Counted from the stretch's first letter, positions 33,671 to 41,204 are shown. The stretch: 41,215 nt of DNA from Bordetella parapertussis (GCA_945864585.1 CAMBCF010000037.1:1-41215), one strand, 5' to 3'. A program made the numbers and translations. Notes: generated by a model from the sequence alone, not told the origin.

Positions 33671-34576
33671 ATGGCTGCGGCTAAGAAAAAACCGGCAAAC
33701 AAAAGTGCACGCAAATACAGCGATATTCTGTATGAAGTGCAGGACCAGGTGGCCTGGGTCACCATTAACCGTCCGCGCGTGCTGAACTGCTTTCGCGAGC
33801 AAACGCTGGACGAGATGATCGACGCGCTGAAATCGACACGTGAAGATCCGTCCATTGTGTGCGCGGTAGTAACCGGCGCAGGCGACAAGTCGTTTTCGGC
33901 GGGCGGTGATTTTTACGCCATGAAGCGGCTCAATTTTAACAACGCCTACATGTGGAACGACCGCATGCTGGGTCTGGCGATGACCATCCGCGGCCTGCCG
34001 ATACCGGTGATCGCCATGGTCAACGGCTGGTGCATGGGCGGCGGCCACGAACTCGCGCTGTGGTGCGACCTGGTGATTGCATCCGAGAACGCCGTGCTCG
34101 GCCAGACCGGCGCCAAAGTAGGCGCATGCCCGACAGTGGGTGCGACACAATATCTGCCGCGCATCATCGGCGAGCGTCTGGCGCGCGAAATGATTTTTTG
34201 CGCCCGCCGCTTCGGCGCCAAGGAAGCGGTCGAAGTCGGCCTCATCAACAAGTGCGTGCCGCTGAAGGATTTACGCGCTGAAACGCTCAAGTGGTGTGAA
34301 ACCATGAAAGGCCACAGCGCACTCACCATCCGCATGACCAAAAAATCACTCAACTCCGAATCCGACATGCTGTATGCCTCGTGGCAACAGGGCATGGAGT
34401 TGCTCGCACATGTGTGGGGCTCGGATGAAGCAAATGAAGGCATGAACGCCTTCCTCGCCGGGCGCAAGCCCGACTTCCAGAAATTCCGCCTGCGGGATAA
34501 GAAGATACTGCAGGTGTATATCGACGGTTGCGCGAAGGATATGAATGCGCCGCCGAGTATGCGTAAAAAACGGTGA
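33671..34576 (+). CDS. Enoyl-CoA hydratase/isomerase family protein (BadI/MenB-like)
   Basis: A 301-residue crotonase-fold enzyme with a Lys/Ala-rich N-terminal extension. VAWVTINRPRVLNCFREQTL opens the domain; the oxyanion segments are DKSFSAGGDF and VNGWCMGGGHELAL; GQTGAKVGACPTVGA follows, and the C-terminus has SDEANEGMNAFLAGRKPDF. This pattern is nearer to MenB and BadI (ring-forming or ring-opening crotonases) than to ordinary enoyl-CoA hydratases. The ATG at 33671 has AGGGGAG about 9 bases upstream. Its stop codon is the TGA of a GTGAACGA repeat unit. The CoA-transferase downstream may supply its CoA ester. Confidence 0.88.
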   Translation: MAAAKKKPANKSARKYSDILYEVQDQVAWVTINRPRVLNCFREQTLDEMIDALKSTREDPSIVCAVVTGAGDKSFSAGGDFYAMKRLNFNNAYMWNDRMLGLAMTIRGLPIPVIAMVNGWCMGGGHELALWCDLVIASENAVLGQTGAKVGACPTVGATQYLPRIIGERLAREMIFCARRFGAKEAVEVGLINKCVPLKDLRAETLKWCETMKGHSALTIRMTKKSLNSESDMLYASWQQGMELLAHVWGSDEANEGMNAFLAGRKPDFQKFRLRDKKILQVYIDGCAKDMNAPPSMRKKR

Positions 34577-34668
34577 ACGAGTGAACGGGTAACCCCACCA
34601 CCTCCCTCTCCCCCGTTACCGGGGGAGAGGGCCGGGGAGAGGGGGATTCACTCGTTCACTCGTTCACG
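34573..34668. repeat. GTGAACGN octad inverted repeat with nested CCCTCTCCCCC hairpin
   Basis: The left arm reads GTGAACGA, GTGAACGG, GTAACCCC and contains the stop codon of the upstream gene. The right arm (34647-34668) reads TTCACTCG, TTCACTCG, TTCACG. Between them a perfect 11-bp stem CCCTCTCCCCC (34604-34614) / GGGGGAGAGGG (34621-34631) with loop GTTACC combines two repeat types in one element. Confidence 0.7.
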
Positions 34669-34706
34669 CACTTGATGTAACAAAGAACGATCATCCCCGA
34701 ATCAAG

Positions 34707-35921
34707 ATGCCCTCATCAGAACCCCAAAGCGCCGAAGGCGCATTAACCGGCACCAAAGTCCTCGACCTCACCCGCATCCTCGCCGGCCCGTTGTGCGCGC
34801 AATCACTGGGCGACATGGGGGCGGAAGTGATCAAGGTTGAGCCGCCGGGCGCGGGCGACGATACGCGCTCATGGGGGCCGCCGTTCGCGGGCGGTGAGTC
34901 GGCGTATTTTCTTGGCGTCAACCGTAACAAGCGTTCGATTACGCTGAATATGGCGGCCAAAGCCGGGCAGGAAATTCTCGCCAGGCTCATCAGGCAATGC
35001 GATGTGCTGGTCGAGAATTTCAAGGCGGGCACCTTGGAGAAGTGGGGTTTTACCAACGCGTGGCTGGAGGAAAACGCGCCGCGCGTGGTGCGTTGTTCCA
35101 TCACCGGCTATGGCACGGACGGACCCAAGGGCGGGCTGCCGGGATACGATTTCATACTGCAAGCCGAAACCGGGCTGATGAGCATTTGCGGCGAGACCGA
35201 TGGCGACCCAATGAAATACGGCGTTGCCATTGTCGATATCACCACCGGCCTGCTGGCCTGCAACGCCATACTGGCGGCACTCAATGCGCGCCACCGCAGC
35301 GGACGTGGCCAGCATGTCGAAGTGTCGTTGTATGAATCCGGCTTGTTCATGCTGGCGAACGTGGCCTCCAACCATCTGGTGTCCGGCAATGACGCGCGGC
35401 GCTTTGGCAACGGCCACCCGAATATCGTGCCCTATACCGCGTATCCGGTGAAGGACGGCATGATAGCGGTGGCGGTCGGCAACGATGGGCAGTTCGCCAA
35501 GTTTTCCGCGGCACTGGGTCATGCCGAATGGGCCGGCGATGCGCGCTTCATCAAAAACCCGGGTCGCGTGGTCAATCGCGAAGCCATTGACGCCCTGATT
35601 GTCGAGGCATTGCGGCAGGAAGATGCCGACTCCCTGATCGCCAAACTGACCGCAGCAGGTGTGCCCTGCGGGCGCATCAACAGCGTGGCGCAGGCGCTGT
35701 CTGCTCCGCATACTGCCGCGCGCGACATGGTGCGCACGATTAAGCACCCGACGGCGGGCGATGTACAAGTACTGGGCATGCCGTACCGGTTCAGCGATAC
35801 GCCGCCGAGCATTCGTCGCGCACCACCGACGCTCGGACAACATACCGAGCAGGTGCTGGGTGATGAGCTGGGATTATCGGCGGAGCATATTGCCGAGTTG
35901 CGTCAGCAGAAAAATATTTGA
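34707..35921 (+). CDS. CaiB/BaiF (class III) CoA-transferase
   Basis: A 404-residue family III CoA-transferase, which moves CoA between carboxylic acids through an aspartyl-CoA intermediate. It has KVLDLTRILAGPLCAQSLGD, the GAEVIKVEPPGAGDDTR turn, the VENFKAGTLEKWG motif, and the presumed nucleophile Asp148 in LPGYDFILQAETGLM. The length matches the family. It lies in the same direction after the enoyl-CoA hydratase, separated by the composite repeat. Many relatives are encoded next to Bug receptors in Burkholderiales and activate imported dicarboxylates. The acyl donor and acceptor cannot be named. Confidence 0.92.
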   Translation: MPSSEPQSAEGALTGTKVLDLTRILAGPLCAQSLGDMGAEVIKVEPPGAGDDTRSWGPPFAGGESAYFLGVNRNKRSITLNMAAKAGQEILARLIRQCDVLVENFKAGTLEKWGFTNAWLEENAPRVVRCSITGYGTDGPKGGLPGYDFILQAETGLMSICGETDGDPMKYGVAIVDITTGLLACNAILAALNARHRSGRGQHVEVSLYESGLFMLANVASNHLVSGNDARRFGNGHPNIVPYTAYPVKDGMIAVAVGNDGQFAKFSAALGHAEWAGDARFIKNPGRVVNREAIDALIVEALRQEDADSLIAKLTAAGVPCGRINSVAQALSAPHTAARDMVRTIKHPTAGDVQVLGMPYRFSDTPPSIRRAPPTLGQHTEQVLGDELGLSAEHIAELRQQKNI

Positions 35922-35942
35922 TACAACACAGATAAAATCTTT

Positions 35943-36014
35943 TGCCACAGAGGACACGGAGGACACAGAGAACACCTTTGATTTTCTCGGTGTAGCTCTG
36001 TGTCCTCTGTGGCC
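35943..36014. repeat. CCACAGAGGACACGGAGG-type dyad repeat
   Basis: The left arm TGCCACAGAGGACACGGAGG continues as ACACAGAGAA (to 35972). The right arm TTTTCTCGGTGTAGC continues as TCTGTGTCCTCTGTGGCC (35982-36014). It is an inverted repeat with a spacer of about 9 bases, and the same layout as the CACCGCAGAGGCGCA element at 4190-4298 with changed bases. It lies between the CoA-transferase and epimerase genes. Confidence 0.7.
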
Positions 36015-36042
36015 AACGCGTTTGACTTAAGCGGGGTTTGAC

Positions 36043-36456
36043 GTGATCAATAACCTGTCCCACGTTTCGATAGTAGTCCCCAGCCTCGATGCCGCGGCCA
36101 AGCATCTCGCCGAAACTTACGGCCTACAAATAGGTGAGATCAGCGTCAACGAGCAACAGGGCGTGCGCATGGCCTATGTCGATCTGGGCAATGCCAAGAT
36201 TGAACTGATGGAGCCGTCGCGACCCGACTCGCCAGTCGCCGGGTTTCTCGAGCGCAATCCCAAAGGCGGCATCCATCATTTCTGCGTCGGTGTGGAAAAC
36301 GTGGATGCCACGCGTGCCGACCTCGCAGGCAAGGGCGCGCAGGTGCTGGGCGACGGCAATCCGCAATACAATGTGCATGGCGAGCGCATCGCGTTTGTGC
36401 ATCCCAGGGATTTTCTGGGTGCGTTGGTGGAGTTGGAAGAACACACTAAAGCGTGA
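36043..36456 (+). CDS. mce: Methylmalonyl-CoA epimerase-like VOC protein
   Basis: A 137-residue vicinal-oxygen-chelate protein with two beta-alpha-beta-beta-beta modules. The metal-ligand pattern of methylmalonyl-CoA epimerases is visible: His in LSHVSIVVPSLDAA, Glu/Met in KIELMEPSRPDSPVAGFLE, His in GGIHHFCVGV, and the final Glu in LGALVELEEHT. It would switch the configuration at C2 of a 2-methylacyl-CoA. No methylmalonyl-CoA mutase is in the window. The start is GTG at 36043. The stop overlaps a GTGAAAC/GTGAAAG pair. The next gene, a Bug receptor, begins 55 bases on. Confidence 0.88.
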   Translation: MINNLSHVSIVVPSLDAAAKHLAETYGLQIGEISVNEQQGVRMAYVDLGNAKIELMEPSRPDSPVAGFLERNPKGGIHHFCVGVENVDATRADLAGKGAQVLGDGNPQYNVHGERIAFVHPRDFLGALVELEEHTKA

Positions 36457-36466
36457 AACGTGAAAG
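36453..36466. repeat. Two-unit GTGAANN repeat at a stop codon
   Basis: GTGAAAC and GTGAAAG in tandem. The TGA of the first unit is the stop codon of the epimerase-like gene. This is the smallest member of the heptad family in the window. Confidence 0.45.
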
Positions 36467-36511
36467 GCACGGGCTGCGCACTGCGCACTCTGTACATCGA
36501 GAGGCTCTGGT

Positions 36512-37474
36512 ATGCGACAAGTAATGCATTGGATCGGTATTGTCATACTGACTGCCGCCGGCGCCGTCACGGCACAACCCTATCCGTCGCGCCCCATACG
36601 CATGGTGGTGCCGTTCGCGCCCGGCGGCGCCACCGACATCGTCGGCCGCATTCTCGCGCCCAAGCTGGGCGAGCGCCTTGGCCAGCAGGTAGTCGTCGAT
36701 AACCGTGCGGGCGCCGCGGGCAACATCGCGGTGGAAATCGCCGCTACCGCGCAGGCCGATGGCCACACCATACTGGTGGGCAATATCTCCACCAATTCGA
36801 TCAATCATCTGCTGTTCAAGAAACTCAAGGTGAATGCGCTGCGCGATCTCGCGCCGGTGACGCTGCTGGCATCGATTCCGAATGTGATTCTCGGCGGGCC
36901 CAAGATGCCGAACAATCTGAAGGATGCCTTTGCCTACGCGCGCGAACGTCCGGGGCAGTTGAATTATCAGGCGCCGCTGGGTTCGTATTCACATCTCGAT
37001 ATGCTGGCGCTTACCGCTGCTGCCGGATTGAAGATGGTGCATCTGCCGTCGAAAGGCGCGGGTGAAACGCTGACGGCGCTGATGCGCGGCGATGTGCATA
37101 TCACCAACTCGAATGTGGCGTCCAATATCGGCCCGATACGCGCGGGGCAGATCAAGGCCTACGCGGTAACGTCGCAAAATCGCATTGCCGAATTGCCCGA
37201 TGTGCCGACGCTCACGGAATCCGGTTTTGCCGGCATCGGCAGTCTTAACTGGAATGGACTGTTCGTTCCCGTAAACACGCCGCGCGCGATCATCGACCGC
37301 ATATTTAAGGAAACCATCGCCGTGATGAGCGATCCGGATATGAAGGACTTTCTCGCCAAGCGGCTGATCCCGCCGGTGTTATCCGAGTCGCCGGCAGCGT
37401 TCAGTGCTTATGTACAAGCCGAGTCGAGGCGCTGGGACAAAATCATCCGTGACAACAAAGTGGTGATCGAGTAA
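36512..37474 (+). CDS. Bug/TctC-family tripartite tricarboxylate transporter receptor
   Basis: A 320-residue Bug-family periplasmic binding protein with a signal peptide (MRQVMHWIGIVILTAAGAVT, then AQPYPS). The ligand loop is IRMVVPFAPGGATDIVGRIL; further segments are VVDNRAGAAGNIAVEIAA, the VHLPSKGAGETLTALMRGDV stretch (Ser replaces the usual Tyr) and LPDVPTLTESG. The start ATG at 36512 has a GAGAGG-like site about 9 bases upstream. It is followed after 11 bases by the Ldh-family dehydrogenase, so the two are probably one unit with the epimerase. Confidence 0.91.
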   Translation: MRQVMHWIGIVILTAAGAVTAQPYPSRPIRMVVPFAPGGATDIVGRILAPKLGERLGQQVVVDNRAGAAGNIAVEIAATAQADGHTILVGNISTNSINHLLFKKLKVNALRDLAPVTLLASIPNVILGGPKMPNNLKDAFAYARERPGQLNYQAPLGSYSHLDMLALTAAAGLKMVHLPSKGAGETLTALMRGDVHITNSNVASNIGPIRAGQIKAYAVTSQNRIAELPDVPTLTESGFAGIGSLNWNGLFVPVNTPRAIIDRIFKETIAVMSDPDMKDFLAKRLIPPVLSESPAAFSAYVQAESRRWDKIIRDNKVVIE

Positions 37475-37485
37475 AAATCACTAAC

Positions 37486-38556
37486 ATGGCATCCACAACG
37501 CCCATAACCTCGCGCGTGACCGCAGCGCAGCTTGAAACATTTATCGCGGCAGCGTTTGTAGGCGTAGGCATAAGGGCGGCGGACGCCAGCGCCATCGCGC
37601 AACTGATGGCGCGCGCCGACGTGAACGGCTCCGAAGGTCACGGCGTATTCCGCTTGCCGCAGTACATCCGGCGCATCAAGGGTGGCGCGGTCAACGTTAA
37701 ACCCAATATCCGCATCGAACGCGAGGCAGCGGGCATGGCGCTGGTGAACGGCGACAACGGCATGGGCCATCTGGTGATGCGTTTCGCCACCGAAACAGCA
37801 ATCGCAAAAGCGCGCACCGCAGGTGTGGCGTGGGTGGGCGCACAGTGGAGCAACCACGCCGGTCCCGCGTCGCTCTACGCCAGCATGCCGGTCGAGCACG
37901 ACATGATTGGCCTCTATCTCGCGGTGGGCAACGCCAACCATCTGCCGGCGTGGGGCGGACTCGACATGCTGCTTTCCACCAATCCGATTGCAATCGCCAT
38001 GCCCGGTGCGTCTGAGATGCCGGTGATACTCGACATGGCAACCACGGTTGCAGCGTATGGCAAAGTCAAAACCAAAGCGCAGCGCGGCGAAATGATGCCC
38101 GAAGGCTGGATGATGGACCGGCAGGGCAAGCCGCTCACCGACCCTGCGCGCGCAAACGAAGGCTTCTTATTGCCCATCGGCGGCTACAAGGGCTACGGCC
38201 TGGCGCTGATGTTCGGCTTACTGGCCGGCACCCTGAACGGCGCGGCGATGGGCCGCGATGTGGTTGACTTTAACGCCGACGACGTAACACCCACCAACAC
38301 CGGGCATTGCATCGTCGCGATCAACATCGAGGCGTTCCAGCCGGTTGCTGAATTCAAAAAGCGTGTCGATGCGTTGGTGCGCGACCTGCGTCAATCCGAA
38401 CGTTTGCCCGGCGTAGCGCGCATACACATTCCCGGCGAAGGCGCACATGCAGCGCGCGTGGATCGCTTGAAAAATGGTGTGCCGATGCCGCCGCCGCTGA
38501 TGGCGGCGCTGGATACGCTGGCGGCGGAGTTGGGCATTGCGCCGTTGGGAAAATGA
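37486..38556 (+). CDS. Malate/L-lactate dehydrogenase family oxidoreductase (Ldh2)
   Basis: A 356-residue NAD(P)-dependent dehydrogenase of the non-Rossmann Ldh2/MDH2 family, which includes malate, ureidoglycolate and sulfolactate dehydrogenases. Segments: ARADVNGSEGHGVFRLPQYI, the active-site His in QWSNHAGPASLYA, LLSTNPIAIAMPG, VILDMATTVAAYGKVK and LPIGGYKGYGLALMFGLLAG. It oxidises a 2-hydroxy acid to the 2-oxo acid. It follows the Bug gene by 11 bases, which suggests that the receptor delivers the hydroxy acid it oxidises. A ureidoglycolate role is possible given the ureide operon in the window, but that operon is about 10 kb away and nothing links them directly. Confidence 0.92.
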   Translation: MASTTPITSRVTAAQLETFIAAAFVGVGIRAADASAIAQLMARADVNGSEGHGVFRLPQYIRRIKGGAVNVKPNIRIEREAAGMALVNGDNGMGHLVMRFATETAIAKARTAGVAWVGAQWSNHAGPASLYASMPVEHDMIGLYLAVGNANHLPAWGGLDMLLSTNPIAIAMPGASEMPVILDMATTVAAYGKVKTKAQRGEMMPEGWMMDRQGKPLTDPARANEGFLLPIGGYKGYGLALMFGLLAGTLNGAAMGRDVVDFNADDVTPTNTGHCIVAINIEAFQPVAEFKKRVDALVRDLRQSERLPGVARIHIPGEGAHAARVDRLKNGVPMPPPLMAALDTLAAELGIAPLGK

Positions 38557-38567
38557 TGTGAAACTGC

Positions 38568-39317
38568 ATGGATAATGCGCAGTTCCAGAAACGCGTCGCG
38601 CTGCTGGCAGGCATCGTGTTTGCGCCGTTGCTCTACCTGTTATTGCTTCACGCCCCCATACCGCAAGACAAGGCCTACCACATTTTCGCCGACGTGCGCA
38701 CCTGTCTGGGCATACAGAATTTCGGCAACGTGGCATCCAACCTTGCATTTCTGCTGATCGGTGTCATCGGCTGGGTGTGGTGTTACCGCAACCTTAACAC
38801 CGGCGCACGGCTATCGTGGATGATTTTTTTCGCCGGCGTGGCGCTGGTGTTCGCCGGCTCCGGCTACTACCACGCGACGCCGAACGACGCTACGCTGGTG
38901 TGGGACCGGCTGCCGATGACGCTGGCGTTCATGGGTCTGTTTGCTGCGTTGATGAGCGAGCATCTGGGCGCGCAATTCGAGCGGCCGCTGCTGATCCCCG
39001 CGCTGGTGATCGGCGTCGCCAGCGTATTCTGGTGGCGCCATACCGATGATCTGCGCGTTTACATCTGGGTGCAGGCAGCGCCCTTGTTAGTCATCCCGTT
39101 TATTCTGGCGATGTTTCCGGGCCGCTACACGCAGCGCATTTATCTGCTGTATGGCCTTGCCTTTTATGCGCTCGCCAAAATTGCTGAATACTACGACCGT
39201 GAAACCTATGCGCTGACAGCGCAATTCGTGAGCGGGCATTCGGTAAAGCATCTGCTGGCCGCGATGGCGCCGCTGTTTTTGTATCTCATGCTGTTGCGGC
39301 GCCGGGCTGTGGCCTGA
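38568..39317 (+). CDS. Alkaline ceramidase-like seven-helix membrane protein
   Basis: A 249-residue integral membrane protein with about seven hydrophobic helices. The pattern fits the ceramidase/CREST hydrolase group: HIFADVRTCLGIQNFGNVAS, the GSGYYHATPNDATLVWDRLP segment with His and Asp, and GHSVKHLLAAMAP with a pair of His residues. These His/Asp residues would bind zinc in an amidase or esterase site within the membrane. Bacterial members are mostly uncharacterised, so a lipid amidase role is an inference. It starts 11 bases after the dehydrogenase stop. Confidence 0.8.
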   Translation: MDNAQFQKRVALLAGIVFAPLLYLLLLHAPIPQDKAYHIFADVRTCLGIQNFGNVASNLAFLLIGVIGWVWCYRNLNTGARLSWMIFFAGVALVFAGSGYYHATPNDATLVWDRLPMTLAFMGLFAALMSEHLGAQFERPLLIPALVIGVASVFWWRHTDDLRVYIWVQAAPLLVIPFILAMFPGRYTQRIYLLYGLAFYALAKIAEYYDRETYALTAQFVSGHSVKHLLAAMAPLFLYLMLLRRRAVA

Positions 39318-39393
39318 CGCTTGCGAAGGATGTGACATGATCACCCCACCTACACGCCGGCCTCAACGCGGTTAACTGCCGGAAATTCCCATT

Positions 39394-39648
39394 TTGCTGA
39401 TGGTGATAGGCATGGTTGTGGCTTTGCTGTTTCCCCACTTGTCACTGGTGGGCCGGAAAATCCTGATCAGTATCGCGGCTTTACCCGTCCTCTTCTGCCT
39501 GTTTTACATGATCGTCATTCCCGGCTGGACTCTCAACCATAGCGGCCGTTTGAAGCCACCCTGGAGCCTGTTGGCATTCCTGCTGCTGGCCGCACTGATT
39601 GCTACCGGTGTTGTGATGTTTGTAGTGGGCCACAACGGCAACCCCTAG
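39394..39648 (+). CDS. Small membrane protein, start region broken by a stop
   Basis: An 84-residue hydrophobic protein with three membrane helices (MVIGMVVALLFPHL; ILISIAALPVLFCLFYMIVI; LLAFLLLAALIATGVVMFVV). The best start by signals is an ATG at 39337 (AAGGA 8 bases upstream; MITPPTRRPQRG), but that frame stops at TAA 39373-39375 and then continues as LPEIPILLMVIGMV. Only a TTG at 39394 or an ATG at 39400 can start the rest, and neither has a ribosome-binding site. The gene may therefore be a fresh pseudogene or rely on reinitiation. No function is recognised. Confidence 0.55.
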   Translation: MLMVIGMVVALLFPHLSLVGRKILISIAALPVLFCLFYMIVIPGWTLNHSGRLKPPWSLLAFLLLAALIATGVVMFVVGHNGNP

Positions 39649-39751
39649 GTTTCGCGGTGTCCGACAAATACTGTATCGCGGCCGCAAGCGCACAACACCC
39701 TATGCCGGCGCGCCGGCGCGGGATTCTTGCCGCATACGTGTTGGCGGTATT

Positions 39752-40057
39752 ATGAATCCCAAATCGGCATCGGCTCTGGTGTGGCTTGCGGTGATTGTTG
39801 ATTTTCTGGGGTTGATCGTAATCTCGCCGAGCGCGCAGTTCATGTTTGCCGGTGTGGCGGTGGCGGTGGCGATCATTCCCGCGATGTTTGCCCGCAAGGG
39901 GCCGCAGATCGCGGCGCTGGTGGTGCTGGTGCTGTCGGCCGCAATGGCAGCGGCAAAGTATTCCGGGCACTCGGCGGCGATGGCGCAGTATAAGAGCGGC
40001 GCCACGGCAAAGCCTGGCGCCGTGCGGGCGCCGCCTGCGCAGGAGCAGAAAAAATAG
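39752..40057 (+). CDS. Hypothetical membrane protein
   Basis: A 101-residue protein with three hydrophobic segments (SALVWLAVIVDFLGLIVI; FMFAGVAVAVAIIPAMF; IAALVVLVLSAAMAAAKY) and a Pro/Ala/Gln/Lys-rich tail, probably cytoplasmic. Starts at ATG 39752 after TTGGCGGTATT; the ribosome-binding site is weak (GGCGG). Nothing in the sequence names a function. It converges on the CoxG-like gene with a 42-base gap. Confidence 0.65.
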   Translation: MNPKSASALVWLAVIVDFLGLIVISPSAQFMFAGVAVAVAIIPAMFARKGPQIAALVVLVLSAAMAAAKYSGHSAAMAQYKSGATAKPGAVRAPPAQEQKK

Positions 40058-40099
40058 GAACCCGGCAACGCGCAAAAAAGCGCAGTCCCCTATGTCAGC

Positions 40100-40723
40100 T
40101 CATAAAGATACACGATTGAACCAGCCGCCAATGCGCGCCCGCAGCAGCCGCCAAAACAAACGCCCCGCGTTTAACGGCTGCGCTGCTTCAGGCGCAGTGG
40201 CGGGCGCGGGTTCCCGCTGCCGGATGGGTGCTGCTTCCACCGTTGCGACGCTGATCGTTTGGCCCGCCGCAATCCGCTCGCGCAAATTGGCCGAAAAATC
40301 ACGCGTCAGTGCTGCGGCGATTTCCTTCACTATCGCCCCGCGCGAAAATTGTGCAAGCATACCGGTCAGACTGTAGTCCACGTTCACGTCCACCCGTGTC
40401 TCGCTCGCGCCGGTTTCGGTGAGCGAAAATTTCGCCTCACCCTTCACCCGCGAGCCGCTTTTGCGGTCAACGCCGGCGCCCGCGAAAGTACCGCTGTGCG
40501 TAAGCGTATCACGCCGCACTTCGCCGTGGCCCTGAAACGCACCGGTGATGGGCCCGAGCTTCAACGTAAACAGCAAATCAAACGCCGCGCCATCCTCTAC
40601 GCTGCGCGGTTCACCCTGCAGGGCTGCGCCGGGCATGCACGACACCAGCATCGGCACATCGGCAAATGCGCGCCACACCGCCATCAGCGGAAAGGGCAGG
40701 GTAAACGATTGCTCAAGCTGCAC
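40100..40723 (-). CDS. coxG: CoxG-like SRPBCC protein
   Basis: A 207-residue protein of the carbon monoxide dehydrogenase subunit G family. It has a START-like SRPBCC domain (EQSFTLPFPLMAVWRAFADV, CMPGAALQGE, FTLKLGPITGAFQGHGEV, VDYSLTGMLAQFSRGAI), a linker rich in Ala and Pro, and a C-terminal amphipathic or hydrophobic patch (LFWRLLRARIGGWF) that may dock to the membrane. CoxG proteins help recruit or mature Mo-hydroxylases. It overlaps the CoxS-like gene by 11 bases, as in cox-type operons. Confidence 0.87.
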   Translation of the reverse strand: MQLEQSFTLPFPLMAVWRAFADVPMLVSCMPGAALQGEPRSVEDGAAFDLLFTLKLGPITGAFQGHGEVRRDTLTHSGTFAGAGVDRKSGSRVKGEAKFSLTETGASETRVDVNVDYSLTGMLAQFSRGAIVKEIAAALTRDFSANLRERIAAGQTISVATVEAAPIRQREPAPATAPEAAQPLNAGRLFWRLLRARIGGWFNRVSL

Positions 40724-41204
40724 GCAGCACCTCTGCGCGTTCTCGCAGCACGCGTTGAATGGCGCGCACGATGTCCTGATATCCCGTGCAGCGGCACAGA
40801 TTCCCGGCTAATTCCTGACGTATGCGCGCCTCGTCCGCGGCGCCTACCAGATGCGGCAAGCGGGTCACAATGTCGCGCGCGGTGATTAACATGCCGGGCG
40901 TGCAATACCCGCACTGCAGCGCGTGCTCGGCGCTAAAGGCGCTGCGCAAGTGTTGCATCACCGCGTCATCGTCAAAACCTTCAATGGTGCGCACCTGCGC
41001 GCCCTCACAGCGCACCGCGAACTGTATGCAGGAGCGCGCCGGCGCCCCATCGAGTTCAATAGTGCATGCACCGCACACCCCGTGCTCACACCCCAGGTGC
41101 GTGCCGGTAAGCCCCTCATGTTCGCGCAGAAAATCAGCGAGGTGAGTGCGCGGCTCGACCGCAGCGGAGACGCTGCGCCCGTTAACGGTGAGATTTAACT
41201 TCAT
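40713..41204 (-). CDS. coxS: [2Fe-2S] small subunit of a xanthine dehydrogenase/CoxS-family Mo-hydroxylase
   Basis: A 163-residue electron-transfer subunit. The N-terminal plant-type ferredoxin site is CEHGVCGACTIELDG with a further Cys in ARSCIQ. The C-terminal helical domain binds a second cluster through QCGYCTPGM and GNLCRCTGYQ. It would pass electrons from the molybdenum subunit to the FAD subunit; both should be encoded just beyond the right edge. The substrate could be CO only if the large subunit has the AYxCSFR loop; many relatives oxidise aldehydes or N-heterocycles instead. Starts at ATG 41204, with only 11 bases before the window ends. Confidence 0.93.
   Translation of the reverse strand: MKLNLTVNGRSVSAAVEPRTHLADFLREHEGLTGTHLGCEHGVCGACTIELDGAPARSCIQFAVRCEGAQVRTIEGFDDDAVMQHLRSAFSAEHALQCGYCTPGMLITARDIVTRLPHLVGAADEARIRQELAGNLCRCTGYQDIVRAIQRVLRERAEVLRAA

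Noticed and set aside
39704-39717. Perfect 14-base palindrome GCCGGCGCGCCGGC
   Set aside because: A short GC-only palindrome is expected by chance in this composition and has no clear positional role.
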